From positions 1 to 61,599 of the forward strand of contig JAFRRK010000018.1 of the NCBI GenBank assembly GCA_017428115.1: a stretch of DNA of 61,599 bases, given 5' to 3'. The number at the start of each line of letters is the position of its first letter. Position 1 is the stretch's first letter. Positions 1 to 7,902 of the stretch are shown here, piece by piece. Source of the stretch: Bacteroidales bacterium. Its GTDB lineage: Bacteria; Bacteroidota; Bacteroidia; Bacteroidales; P3. The notes below the pieces were generated by a model that saw nothing but the letters and a program-made list of their open reading frames with translations, searched no databases and had not been told where the DNA came from. The translations under genes and the position numbers were made by a program.

Positions 1-7
1 CTTTGGG

Positions 8-139
8 AAGATTTTATCCTGCAAATTGACCTATTGATGTTTTTTATTTGTTAAAATGTCCTCCAAGCACCTTGATTGACAAAATCGCCAGTAAAAACAA
101 GCGTTCCGAAAGATTTCATCCTGCAAAATGACCTATAGA
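8..139. repeat. Imperfect 30-bp direct repeat in the leading intergenic region
   Basis: Positions 8-37 and 110-139 match at 27 of 30 bases; both carry the core ATCCTGCAAA followed by TGACCTAT. The stretch 1-316 holds no convincing gene. No TAnnTTTG promoter is seen before the gene starting at 317. The repeat could be a binding site pair or the end of a dispersed element cut by the window edge. Confidence 0.5.
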
Positions 140-316
140 CCAATTTCTGACCACAATGCATATGAAAGCAGAAGCGCTCGCGGAGTTACCGTGAGCTTTC
201 TTGTTAGCATTGTGGGTTATTCCTAGGACCTCGGACTCAACAAAAAGTTCGCGGTTTTTTTATGCCCGCACGTGAAAAAGTCTGTTTAAAAGAAATGAAC
301 ATTAATAATCCTGCCT

Positions 317-553
317 ATGAAAAAGAGATACAAACTCAATTATGACCCGCCTAGGGTTTCAATGGTATCCTTTGTGGTGGAGGAGGGATTGCAGATGTCG
401 GTTCGAACATCTGGATTTGAACTTCCCCTCTTTGATAGTGACACATGGGATGGCCCGACATCTAATACAGAATCCAACCGTTTTGGCGATGCCGGATGGA
501 ATAACGGTTCCTCTCAAGGTACCGATGTCTTCGGCTCAGGCGCATGGAATTAA
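317..553 (+). CDS. Small 78-residue protein of unknown function upstream of a BspA-like lipoprotein
   Basis: I do not recognise a named family. The N-terminus is basic (MKKRYKLNYDPPR), followed by a short hydrophobic stretch (VSMVSFVVEEG). The rest is acidic and rich in Gly, Asn and Trp, ending with two similar motifs, FGDAGW and FGSGAW. There is no clear signal peptide or lipobox. The stop lies 38 bases before the start of the BspA-like lipoprotein, so the two are probably cotranscribed. Small proteins with a similar Pro-Pro/hydrophobic head occur beside surface lipoproteins in Bacteroidales, but their role is unknown to me. A partner, leader or signalling peptide for the adjacent surface protein is only a guess. 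Confidence 0.6.
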   Translation: MKKRYKLNYDPPRVSMVSFVVEEGLQMSVRTSGFELPLFDSDTWDGPTSNTESNRFGDAGWNNGSSQGTDVFGSGAWN

Positions 554-591
554 CCTATTTATCAAATCAAAAAACATTGAAAAATCACACT

Positions 592-2679
592 ATGAAGAAA
601 CAACATATCATTTTCTCGTTCTTTGCAGCCCTGTTGGCTCTCGGTGCCGTCAGCTGCCAGAAAGACCAGGATGTCGTCACTCTCAATGCCGTCATCCAAA
701 AAGTCGACAACAACTCAAAAGTCTATATCAACGACCACACTCCCTATTGGCACAATGGTGACCAGATTAGAATCAACGATGCCGACTACACGTTGCAAAC
801 GGCAATGGAGAACTCCGCGCAGATACCCAATGTGGCAAACAGCACCTCGGGCTACCGTGCACTCTTCCCTGCCGGCATTCTCACCAATAGCGATGCCAAC
901 ATCAATGGCAGCAGCTCTGTGGCTGTAACCCTGCCCTCAACACAACTGTTTGAAATGGTGGGCAGCCACCAGCGGGTGGATGTCCCCATGGGTGCCTTTA
1001 TCAACAGCGGCAGCACCCTTCAGTTTCACAACCTCTGCTCGGTGGTGAGGGTGTATGTCAGCAATGCTATCAATGCCCAGCTGCCTGTCACCAGCATCAC
1101 CATCACTGCCCAAAGTGCCACTCTCAGCGGTATGGGTACTGCCACCATTACGGGTGAGAGCACGGATGCTATCGTCATCCCCTCTTCAACAGGCTCGCAC
1201 TCGGTTAGCCTTAGCAAGACAGACAACACCCCGATGAAAACGGTCGAGCCTTTGGCTACAGAATACTTTGACGTGATAGTACCCGAATTCTCTACCCCAA
1301 GCGATGTGACCGTTACCGTCACTACCCCCACAGGCTATAAGTCTATTCCCATCGAAGATGCCACGCTGGCTCACAACACCATCACCACCGTTACTGTCAA
1401 TGTGGATGAATTGTCCCAACCCACTGCCGAACTTGTAGATGGTCCGTCGTTCAACGCTGCTATTCCTCAAAATGCCACAGAAATACATTTTGAATACAAC
1501 AACGCCTCTGTTACGTCAGGTACCATTCTTTCCACAACCACCTCTCAATATCCCATTTATGGCAATATGGACGGCACCACATGGGTGGTTTCTACTCCAG
1601 CCAATAGAATGAATGCCAATGCAAACTGCGATGGTATGTTTAGAGGAAGAACTTATAATTCAGATACTCGGACTTATCTACCAGCACTCACTAGTATTGA
1701 TTTTGGAGATAACTTTAACACTTCTCATGTTACGAGTATGTTTGAAATGTTCTATGGTTGCAGCAGCCTAACTGGTCTCAATCTCGCCAGCTTCAACACT
1801 TCCAATGTCACGACTATGTATGGAATGTTCCGGGACTGCAGCAGCCTGACCAGCCTCAATCTCTCCAACTTCAACACAGCCAATGTGACGAGTATGCATA
1901 CAATGTTCTGTAGATGTAGCAGTCTAATCAGCCTCAATCTCTCCAACTTCAACACAGCCAATGTCACAAGTATGGAATCAATGTTTTCAGGTTGTAGCAG
2001 CTTAACCAGCCTCAATATCTCCAGCTTTAACACAGAAAATGTCACGCGTATGGTCGCGATGTTCCAAGATTGCAGCAGCCTAACAGGTCTCAATCTCTCC
2101 AATTTCAACACCTCCAATGTCACAAGTATGTTTCAGATGTTCACTGGTTGCAGTAACCTAACCAGTCTTAATCTCTCCAACTTCAACACCGCAAATGTCA
2201 CAAATATGGCTTCGATGTTCTTATCTTGCAATAGCCTAATTAGCCTCAACCTCTCCAATTTCAACACTTCCAATGTAAATACCATGTGGCAAATGTTCGA
2301 TGGTTGTAGTAGCCTAACCAGTCTCAATCTCTCCAACTTCAATACCGTCAATGTCACGGACATGGGATGGATGTTCTGTAATTGCAGTAATCTAACCAGC
2401 ATCGATCTTTACAACTTTAACACGGCCAATGTAAATGATATGCGGATGATGTTCTATAATTGTAGCAGACTCACAAGTCTCAACCTTTATTACTTTGATA
2501 TGGATGGTCTTACAAATCATACAGAAGGAAGTACAACTCAAACTGGAAAATACAATATGTGCTCAGGTCTCGCTTCTATATCTGGTGCCTGCGCTATTAC
2601 CTGTCCTACAGCTGTACAAACCAAATTGCAAAGTGGCACAGGCCTCGTAAATAGCCGTATCACATGGTACACGCACTAA
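592..2679 (+). CDS. BspA-like surface lipoprotein with fimbrillin-like N-terminus and ten DUF285 repeats
   Basis: The 695-residue protein starts at MKKQHII, which gives a lipoprotein signal peptide with the lipid-accepting cysteine at about residue 22 (GAVSC). An in-frame ATG at 544 would bury the signal peptide and was rejected. Residues 25-300 resemble fimbrillin-like Bacteroidales lipoproteins (WHNGDQI, an aromatic-Ala-hydrophobic-Pro segment, FHNLCSVVRV). Residues 385-645 hold ten copies of a 26-residue repeat (78 bp) with the pattern MFxxCSSLTSLNLSNFNTxN and a VTxM end. This is the DUF285/BspA-type leucine-rich repeat (PF03382). Such proteins sit on the outer surface and bind host or matrix proteins; the ligand here is unknown. 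The last repeat decays into a short Cys-containing tail. It follows the 78-residue gene by 38 bases and ends at a strong terminator. Confidence 0.9.
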   Translation: MKKQHIIFSFFAALLALGAVSCQKDQDVVTLNAVIQKVDNNSKVYINDHTPYWHNGDQIRINDADYTLQTAMENSAQIPNVANSTSGYRALFPAGILTNSDANINGSSSVAVTLPSTQLFEMVGSHQRVDVPMGAFINSGSTLQFHNLCSVVRVYVSNAINAQLPVTSITITAQSATLSGMGTATITGESTDAIVIPSSTGSHSVSLSKTDNTPMKTVEPLATEYFDVIVPEFSTPSDVTVTVTTPTGYKSIPIEDATLAHNTITTVTVNVDELSQPTAELVDGPSFNAAIPQNATEIHFEYNNASVTSGTILSTTTSQYPIYGNMDGTTWVVSTPANRMNANANCDGMFRGRTYNSDTRTYLPALTSIDFGDNFNTSHVTSMFEMFYGCSSLTGLNLASFNTSNVTTMYGMFRDCSSLTSLNLSNFNTANVTSMHTMFCRCSSLISLNLSNFNTANVTSMESMFSGCSSLTSLNISSFNTENVTRMVAMFQDCSSLTGLNLSNFNTSNVTSMFQMFTGCSNLTSLNLSNFNTANVTNMASMFLSCNSLISLNLSNFNTSNVNTMWQMFDGCSSLTSLNLSNFNTVNVTDMGWMFCNCSNLTSIDLYNFNTANVNDMRMMFYNCSRLTSLNLYYFDMDGLTNHTEGSTTQTGKYNMCSGLASISGACAITCPTAVQTKLQSGTGLVNSRITWYTH

Positions 2680-2710
2680 CGTAAAGCCATTTCTAGAAAC
2701 GATTCATACT

Positions 2711-2758
2711 AGAAGTGCCACTCCGGACATTTGCTTAAAAATCCGAAGTGGCACTTCT
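2711..2758 (+). terminator. Rho-independent terminator after the BspA-like gene
   Basis: A 12-bp perfect stem, AGAAGTGCCACT (2711-2722) with AGTGGCACTTCT (2747-2758), is extended inward by CGGA/TCCG and followed by a T-rich tract. It begins 31 bases after the stop codon at 2679. Confidence 0.85.
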
Positions 2759-2804
2759 GTTTCTTTTTGTCTTTTTTATCTCACATTATTCCATAACAAT
2801 CATC

Positions 2805-2975
2805 ACTCTAATACAACAAATGACTGATTTTTATCAAACATTCTTAATGTCGCGTCTCTCCGAGACGCTGATAGAGAGCATCTCTTATCACCGCACTGCG
2901 CTTCGCTTGTACGGTGTTATTAATATTCAGCCTCTCCGAGGCTGTTGAAAAATCAGTCATATATTGCATAAGAGC
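2805..2975 (-). mobile_element. MITE-like palindromic element, copy C (171 bp, variant centre)
   Basis: The ends form 28-bp inverted repeats whose inner 13 bp are perfect: ATGACTGATTTTT at 2820-2832 and AAAAATCAGTCAT at 2948-2960. The outer parts are imperfect (ACTCTA at the left; AAGAGC at the right, reading GCTCTT on the other strand). Inside lie two hairpins, GCGTCTC-tcc-GAGACGC (2852-2868) and CAGCCTC-tcc-GAGGCTG (2928-2944), flanking a third, CACCG to CGGTG (2889-2916). The element matches copies at 46697-46947 and 57761-58010 in reverse orientation, but its centre differs. It carries no transposase, so it would be non-autonomous. The rest of the gap 2680-3157 shows no gene. Confidence 0.75.
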
Positions 2976-3157
2976 CACAATCATCTCAACACTTTTTATA
3001 TTCAGTTTATGAGAGAGCAATTTGATACGCATCCCTTTTGTTATTGTTATATGACACTGTTTTAGTGCCTTTATTTTCAAAAGTGAAAACATCGCCATGT
3101 ATCACAAGCATAAATAGCGAAGAAAAATATGTGGTACGTGGCAATTCAACACAATTG

Positions 3158-3478
3158 TCAGCGGATGGTGACGGCAGTGCCAGAGGCGGTGACCATCAGC
3201 ATGCCGTTATCGCTGCCTAGCACTTCATAGTCGATGTCGACACCCACAACGGCGTTGGCGCCGAGACGTTGGGCACGCTCTTCTAATTCGCGCAAGGCGT
3301 TGGTGCGGGCTTTAGTGAGCTCCTCCTCATAGGAATTGGAGCGACCTCCGACAATGTTACGGATGCCGGCAAAGAAGTCTTTGACGAAATTGATGCCCGA
3401 GATGACTTCGCCAAATATTACGCCGTGGTATTCTACTATCTGACGGCCTTCGATGGTGGGGGTGGTGGTGATAATCAT
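3158..3478 (-). CDS. YbjQ/UPF0145 family protein
   Basis: The 106-residue protein fits the full length of the YbjQ (DUF74) family of small, pentamer-forming cytosolic proteins whose function is not settled; they are sometimes called heavy-metal-binding. Family signatures visible are the start [12 protein letters not shown], the segment [17 protein letters not shown], the Arg-rich stretch around residues 40-70 ([18 protein letters not shown]) and [14 protein letters not shown] followed by [11 protein letters not shown]. The gene stands alone on the minus strand with 169 bases to the next upstream gene, and nothing nearby suggests a specific role. Confidence 0.9.
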   Translation of the reverse strand: MIITTTPTIEGRQIVEYHGVIFGEVISGINFVKDFFAGIRNIVGGRSNSYEEELTKARTNALRELEERAQRLGANAVVGVDIDYEVLGSDNGMLMVTASGTAVTIR

Positions 3479-3647
3479 AGCTGTATGTGTATTATGTAAG
3501 ATTTTAAAAAAATAACTGGATTTCTATTTATCAAGAATTTGAGAATTAGGGAATTTGTAAAATGCACATCTTGAATTCAATTAGAATTTACAACTTTAAT
3601 TGCAGGCAATTAATAGAAATCTAAATAAATGTTTGGCGCAATGTGCT

Positions 3648-4457
3648 TTATCGGTATTTGATAGTGAACGTCTGTGTGCTGTCGTCGCCCACATGTCGGT
3701 TTGCCACCTGCGGCCAGGTGTTGTAGTATTCATAGTCGTAGCTTACATATTCGTGTCTGCTTCCATCGGGGTTGTAGGATGCGATGGCGGTGACATTGTT
3801 CATACTGAAGAAGGAAGGGTAGGAGAGCAGCCGCTCCTGCGATAGGACGAAACTCAGTGCAAATCCGCAGAATGGGTTGTGGTTGTCGTCGTAATAGAAG
3901 TCGTAGCTCACTCCGTCGCGACCCGACGGGGTTGCCTTCACCAGGTTTCCCTTTCGCCACTCTAGAAGGTATGCCTTACTACTGCTATACCATTCATTGA
4001 TGTCTGTTGTCAATCGATACAGAGTGCTGTCGACCACCTTGACGGGTTGCAGCCCACCATCGTACTGAAACGTTAGCGTACGGGTACGGTCTGTGAGGAC
4101 GATTCTGACACTCGATAGGAGGCCCTCCACATTGTAGGTGAAAAAGATATTGCTGTCGATGTCGGCCAGACGGTTGTGGCTGTCGTAGTGATATTGGTTC
4201 ACAACTGTTTCGCCAAAGTCCGATTGTGGATTAGGATAGCTCACATTGAGCAGCCTACGTCCCAGCCACTGGGTAGTGAACAGCGGGGTGGTCCCGCCAG
4301 CCTCAACCATGCCTACCTCCCTAATCTGTGCAGAAGGGCTGTAGAGGCCAAAAAACAGATTGGTGCAGTCGGGTACGATGCGGTCCTCCCGCTCACATCC
4401 TGCCAACAGCAGCAGCGCAACCGCTAAGAACAAAAAAGAGTGCTTCTTCATAATCAT
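3648..4457 (-). CDS. YD-repeat-like lipoprotein of unknown function
   Basis: A 269-residue lipoprotein with signal MIMKKHSFLFLAVALLLLAG and the lipidated cysteine at about residue 21. Translation could equally start at the second Met (4451). The body has short RHS/YD-like motifs (YDSHNRLADI, YDFYYDDNHNPF, YEYYNTW), as in Bacteroidetes lipoproteins that resemble single RHS strands without a toxin domain. Two more secreted proteins of this style occur at 12106-13599 and 31708-32670. There is no RHS core or cargo domain, so a polymorphic toxin role is unlikely. The function is unknown. Confidence 0.8.
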   Translation of the reverse strand: MIMKKHSFLFLAVALLLLAGCEREDRIVPDCTNLFFGLYSPSAQIREVGMVEAGGTTPLFTTQWLGRRLLNVSYPNPQSDFGETVVNQYHYDSHNRLADIDSNIFFTYNVEGLLSSVRIVLTDRTRTLTFQYDGGLQPVKVVDSTLYRLTTDINEWYSSSKAYLLEWRKGNLVKATPSGRDGVSYDFYYDDNHNPFCGFALSFVLSQERLLSYPSFFSMNNVTAIASYNPDGSRHEYVSYDYEYYNTWPQVANRHVGDDSTQTFTIKYR

Positions 4458-4556
4458 GATTATTTTTTATTTCTAACGACGATGGCAAAGAATTATTGTG
4501 TCCCCGCGTCAAGATACTATACAATAATTTAATCAAAGTGTCGTTACAAAGGCACT

Positions 4557-5165
4557 ATGACAATACAAGAACTATACCGGCAGGCACAACAGGCCACCGA
4601 CCCCGCCCAGGCCATCGCCCTGTATGAACAAATCATCGCCCAAGACCACCAAAGCTCTGAGGCATACAACAATATCGGAGAGCTATATGGCACCTTGGGT
4701 CAACTCGCCAAGGCGATGCCCTACTTCCTCAAAGCGATTGAGATTAACCCCATGATGGCGGTCTACTACAGCAACCTTGCACTCGTGTTCCAATGTCAAG
4801 GAAATATTGAAGAGGCAATAGATAACTACACCAAATCCATCGCAATACAACCCAGCTGGTCAGCCTTCAACAACCGTGCCACCCTCTACAATTATCGCAA
4901 CCAATTCGATAAGGCTGTCGACGACTGCACCGCCGCACTCAAACTGCGAGGACAGGAGGGCGATGTCTGCACCAAAGCACATCTGCTTGCCACACGTGCC
5001 AAGGCCTATATAGGTAAGGGCCAATACCGAAAGGCACTCAACGACCTCAACACAGGCATGGCACTCAACCCTTCGGACGACATCATCGGCTTCTACGACA
5101 AAGGACTGCTCAGCTGCCAACTGAAACTGGGCATCACCCCTTGCCAAGCCGGCGGATGCAAGTGA
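4557..5165 (+). CDS. Tetratricopeptide repeat protein
   Basis: A 202-residue protein made mostly of TPR helix pairs. Clear units are ALYEQIIAQDHQSSEAYNN, GQLAKAMPYFLKAIEINP, GNIEEAIDNYTKSIAIQP, NQFDKAVDDCTAALKL and GQYRKALNDLNTGMALNP. There is no signal peptide or membrane segment, so it is probably cytosolic. TPRs mediate protein-protein contacts, but the partner is not evident. The C-terminus has a Cys-containing tail (LSCQLKLGITPCQAGGCK). The acyl-ACP thioesterase starts 71 bases downstream on the same strand, so cotranscription is possible. Confidence 0.85.
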   Translation: MTIQELYRQAQQATDPAQAIALYEQIIAQDHQSSEAYNNIGELYGTLGQLAKAMPYFLKAIEINPMMAVYYSNLALVFQCQGNIEEAIDNYTKSIAIQPSWSAFNNRATLYNYRNQFDKAVDDCTAALKLRGQEGDVCTKAHLLATRAKAYIGKGQYRKALNDLNTGMALNPSDDIIGFYDKGLLSCQLKLGITPCQAGGCK

Positions 5166-5236
5166 GACAAAAAAGAAGCGGTCTCTCCCGACGAAGTGGA
5201 CTATTAAGAGCGCAAAGCGACACTCAGATTATCGAT

Positions 5237-5941
5237 ATGTACAGCCTTAATTATAAAGTAACCACCAGCACCTGCGACAGCGAGGGAAAGCTAAAGCTAT
5301 ATTCCGCCCTGCAAATGATGCAGGACTGCTCAGAGATGTGGATCGACAGCGAACCCGAGGTGAAGTCCTATTTTGCCAGCAAGAATATGGCACAATTGTT
5401 GGCTTCGCGACAAGTAGAGATAGTGCGCGTGCCGCTTTTTAAAGAGGAACTGACGGTAACCACCTCGGTATATGAAATGAAGCCCATGTTTGGTTTCCGC
5501 AACACCTTTATCTACGATGCCGACGGCAAACCCTGTTACCGCACATGGAGCATGGGTGCCTTTGTAGATATGACTACAGGCAAACTGAACAGAGTGGACG
5601 ATGCTGTAGCCACCTCGTTGCTCATTGAGCCACAACTGAAAATGAACTATCGCGACCGTCGCATCATCCTGCCCAAAAGTGGGGGACAGACCTTTGAAGA
5701 TATCAAGGTGATGCGCGCCGATATCGACTACAACCGGCATGTCAACAACGCCAACTACATCCGTATGGCGATGGAGCTATTGCCCGAGGATTTTAAGATA
5801 AAAGGGCTCCGGGTGGAATACCGTGTCGCCGCCAAGTTGGGCGACACGCTGTCTCCCACAATGTACCGCCTCGACGATGGTTTCGTCATAGCCCTCTCCG
5901 TCGGCAACGAGGTATGCGCCATCGTGGAGTTCACCGAATAA
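5237..5941 (+). CDS. Acyl-ACP thioesterase, double hotdog fold
   Basis: The enzyme hydrolyses acyl-ACP to free fatty acid and ACP in the cytosol (PF01643-type). The start at MYSLNYKVTTSTCDSEGKLK gives 234 residues, the usual bacterial length. An in-frame ATG at 5141 would overlap the TPR gene and add a basic non-conserved stretch. The N-terminal hotdog holds ALQMMQDCSEMW and FRNTFIYDADGKP. The C-terminal hotdog holds the family motif DYNRHVNNANYIRMAMELLP (about residues 157-176) with the conserved Asn/His positions. It may set acyl chain length or supply free fatty acids. Cotranscription with the TPR gene is plausible; no regulation is visible. Confidence 0.9.
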   Translation: MYSLNYKVTTSTCDSEGKLKLYSALQMMQDCSEMWIDSEPEVKSYFASKNMAQLLASRQVEIVRVPLFKEELTVTTSVYEMKPMFGFRNTFIYDADGKPCYRTWSMGAFVDMTTGKLNRVDDAVATSLLIEPQLKMNYRDRRIILPKSGGQTFEDIKVMRADIDYNRHVNNANYIRMAMELLPEDFKIKGLRVEYRVAAKLGDTLSPTMYRLDDGFVIALSVGNEVCAIVEFTE

Positions 5942-6125
5942 TCAAAGAGGACTTCTATCACATATAGTAATACCCTTTGAGCAAAATAATTATATTATTG
6001 TGATAGAAAAAAAACAACAAATAACAACAAGGCGTCATTTTAGAGGTTAAAGTAATGGTTAAAGTAGTAAATATTAAACTACTAATTATTAAACCAATAA
6101 GTACTCAATTCTCAAATCAACATAT

Positions 6126-6866
6126 ATGGACAGAAGAACATTTATCAAAAAGTCGGCCATGGCAGCCGCAGCAGGAGCCGTCATCGCATCGCCTCTTGGT
6201 TCAATTATGGCACAGGAAGAGACAAAAGACAAACACGAGAATAAAAAGCTGAAAGTACTTCTTATCAACGGTAGCCCACGAAAAAATGGCAATACCCACC
6301 TGGCCTTGGAAGAGGCAGGCCGCCAACTGGAGAAAAACGGCATCGCATACCACCTGTTGCAGATTGGCAGTCAGGCAGTGCATGGCTGCATAGCCTGCAA
6401 CCACTGTTTCAACACCAATCGCTGCGTGTTCGACGACGACCTCTGCAACCACGCCATCGACCTTATGTCCGAGTGCGACGGCCTGATTGTAAGCTCACCC
6501 ACCTACTACGGCCAGCCCAACGGCACGGTGCTCAGCCTCATACAGCGCATGAGTTACGCCGCCTCCAACGTCATGCAGAACAAGCCCGCAGCGGCGGTGG
6601 CCGTATGCCGCAGGGGCGGTGCCTCGGCTGTGTACCAGACACTGCTGATGCCTTTCCAGATGCAGAACATGCCCATCGTCACCTCGCAGTATTGGAACAT
6701 CGTCTACGGCACCTCCGAGGGACAGGCCGCACTAGATGCCGAAGGACTGCAGACCATGCGCACCATGGCCGACAACATGGCTTTCCTGCTGCAACGCATC
6801 CACGCCGACGGCAACCCCAGCTACCCCAAGCGCGAACCCCACCAAGTCACCTCGTTCATCAAGTAG
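6126..6866 (+). CDS. Flavodoxin-fold NAD(P)H-dependent oxidoreductase with Tat-type signal
   Basis: The 246-residue protein starts with MDRRTFIKKSAMAAAAGAV, a twin-arginine motif followed by an alanine-rich hydrophobic segment, so Tat export or anchoring is predicted. Residues 40 to about 220 form an FMN reductase/flavodoxin-like domain: LKVLLINGSPRKNGNTHLAL (FMN phosphate loop), a Cys cluster CIACNHCFNTNRCVFDDDLC, and SPTYYGQPNGTVLSLIQR. The substrate is unknown. The Cys-rich segment is common in iron-sulfur flavoprotein-like members of this family. The next gene begins 10 bases after the stop, suggesting translational linkage. Confidence 0.85.
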   Translation: MDRRTFIKKSAMAAAAGAVIASPLGSIMAQEETKDKHENKKLKVLLINGSPRKNGNTHLALEEAGRQLEKNGIAYHLLQIGSQAVHGCIACNHCFNTNRCVFDDDLCNHAIDLMSECDGLIVSSPTYYGQPNGTVLSLIQRMSYAASNVMQNKPAAAVAVCRRGGASAVYQTLLMPFQMQNMPIVTSQYWNIVYGTSEGQAALDAEGLQTMRTMADNMAFLLQRIHADGNPSYPKREPHQVTSFIK

Positions 6867-6876
6867 TCGTCGCTCC

Positions 6877-7548
6877 ATGCACTTGCCCCGCACATTATCA
6901 TGGGCACTCATCTTCGCCACATGGACTGCTGCCGTCGTGCTCTTTGTCGGCGATATGACCATAGGTAGGGTAGTGGCAGTATCGTTTTTTGCGGCCAAGG
7001 GCATGGCGATACTGCTCACGCTGCTGGCCCTGCTGCGCAATAGAAGAATTGCCTGGCAGATATTCTGCGGACGATACCGTTTCGACACTCACCGCCAGCA
7101 TGGCCTCTCACAGGCCCTAACACGCTTCACCTGGGAGCTGCCGCAACTATTCATAGGGTATGCGATAGCACAAATACGTCTGCTCCTAGGCAATGTGGAC
7201 CGTGTGGACACCCTCGACGGAGTCACCTTTGTCACCTCATGTCATCGCAGGGAACATGCCTACACCGGCATGTCGATGGGCTGCTATGTACAGATGTGGC
7301 TCCCCGTAGAGATACAGACCGACTTCGAACACTATGCTCGCCACCATGCCGGACGTATGCTCCTGCACGAATACGGCCATACCCTCGACAGCCAACTATG
7401 GGGGTGGCTCTATCTGCCCGTCATCGGGCTGCCCAGCCTCGTAAGCCAGTGGCTCGAACTGGCAGGATTTCTACACCACCGCCACGACAACCTCTACGCC
7501 GAGCGGTGGGCCAACCGCCACGCCGACAACCATTTCTACCCCAGATAG
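6877..7548 (+). CDS. Membrane protein with HEYGH metalloprotease-like motif
   Basis: A 223-residue protein taken from the ATG at 6877, ten bases after the upstream stop. The longer in-frame opening from 6736 lies over the reductase gene and was rejected. Residues 5-50 contain two membrane segments (WALIFATWTAAVVLFV and GMAILLTLLALL). The C-terminal half has HEYGHTLDSQ at residues 164-173, a hydrophobic stretch (LYLPVIGLPSLV) and then YAERWANRHAD. An HExxH motif with a downstream Glu is typical of zincin-type metal sites, so a membrane metalloprotease-like role is possible but unproven. I do not recognise a named family. It is probably cotranscribed with the reductase. Confidence 0.7.
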   Translation: MHLPRTLSWALIFATWTAAVVLFVGDMTIGRVVAVSFFAAKGMAILLTLLALLRNRRIAWQIFCGRYRFDTHRQHGLSQALTRFTWELPQLFIGYAIAQIRLLLGNVDRVDTLDGVTFVTSCHRREHAYTGMSMGCYVQMWLPVEIQTDFEHYARHHAGRMLLHEYGHTLDSQLWGWLYLPVIGLPSLVSQWLELAGFLHHRHDNLYAERWANRHADNHFYPR

Positions 7549-7824
7549 CAATGCCTGGCACCACCCTCGGCACATTCTGCCAAAGCTCTATCTACCATGA
7601 GTGCTCGTTGATACTCCCTTGCTTAAATGATACGACCGACGATATTTCTCCATATATAGATGGAGAAACATCTTTGAACTATCGCAATAGTATCGTTGAA
7701 AAGAGGAAGTAGAGCGGAACAGGGGGCGAGGCACCATATGGCGAGGCCACGATGAAGAGCGTTTGGCAGGTTGAAGAATAAGATGATTCCACACAATCAT
7801 TTAGCTTATGAGGCAAACTTTTTT
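7549..7824. other. Intergenic region upstream of the gcvP promoter, with a perfect hairpin
   Basis: No gene is supported here. A perfect 9-bp hairpin, TTTCTCCAT (7645-7653) and ATGGAGAAA (7660-7668), lies 97 bases after the stop of the HEYGH gene. It lacks a T-tract, so it is not a typical terminator. It could be a processed 3' end or an operator. Confidence 0.4.
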
Positions 7825-7856
7825 TGTATATATCGCGCAAAAGTCGTAATTTTGTA
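7825..7856 (+). promoter_or_regulatory. Bacteroidetes-type promoter for gcvP
   Basis: TTTG (7825-7828) and TAATTTTG (7849-7856), matching TAnnTTTG, are separated by 20 bases, the spacing expected for the Bacteroidetes housekeeping sigma factor. Transcription would start near 7863, giving a leader of about 40 bases. No glycine riboswitch fits in that space. Confidence 0.8.
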
Positions 7857-7902
7857 GGCTGAATTATTTCGAATTATTAATATAATAATATACATTAACA
7901 AT

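Noticed and set aside
1752-2402. Leu/Arg-rich frames antisense to the DUF285 repeats, and a CRISPR-like repeat pattern
   Set aside because: The 78-bp periodicity is explained by protein repeats with no unique spacers, and the antisense frames are a by-product.
3648-4457. RHS polymorphic toxin
   Set aside because: Only short YD-like strands are present; there is no RHS shell, no C-terminal toxin and no immunity gene.
7857-7902. Glycine riboswitch upstream of gcvP
   Set aside because: Only about 40 bases lie between the predicted start site and the start codon, too short for the aptamer, and no aptamer sequence is visible.
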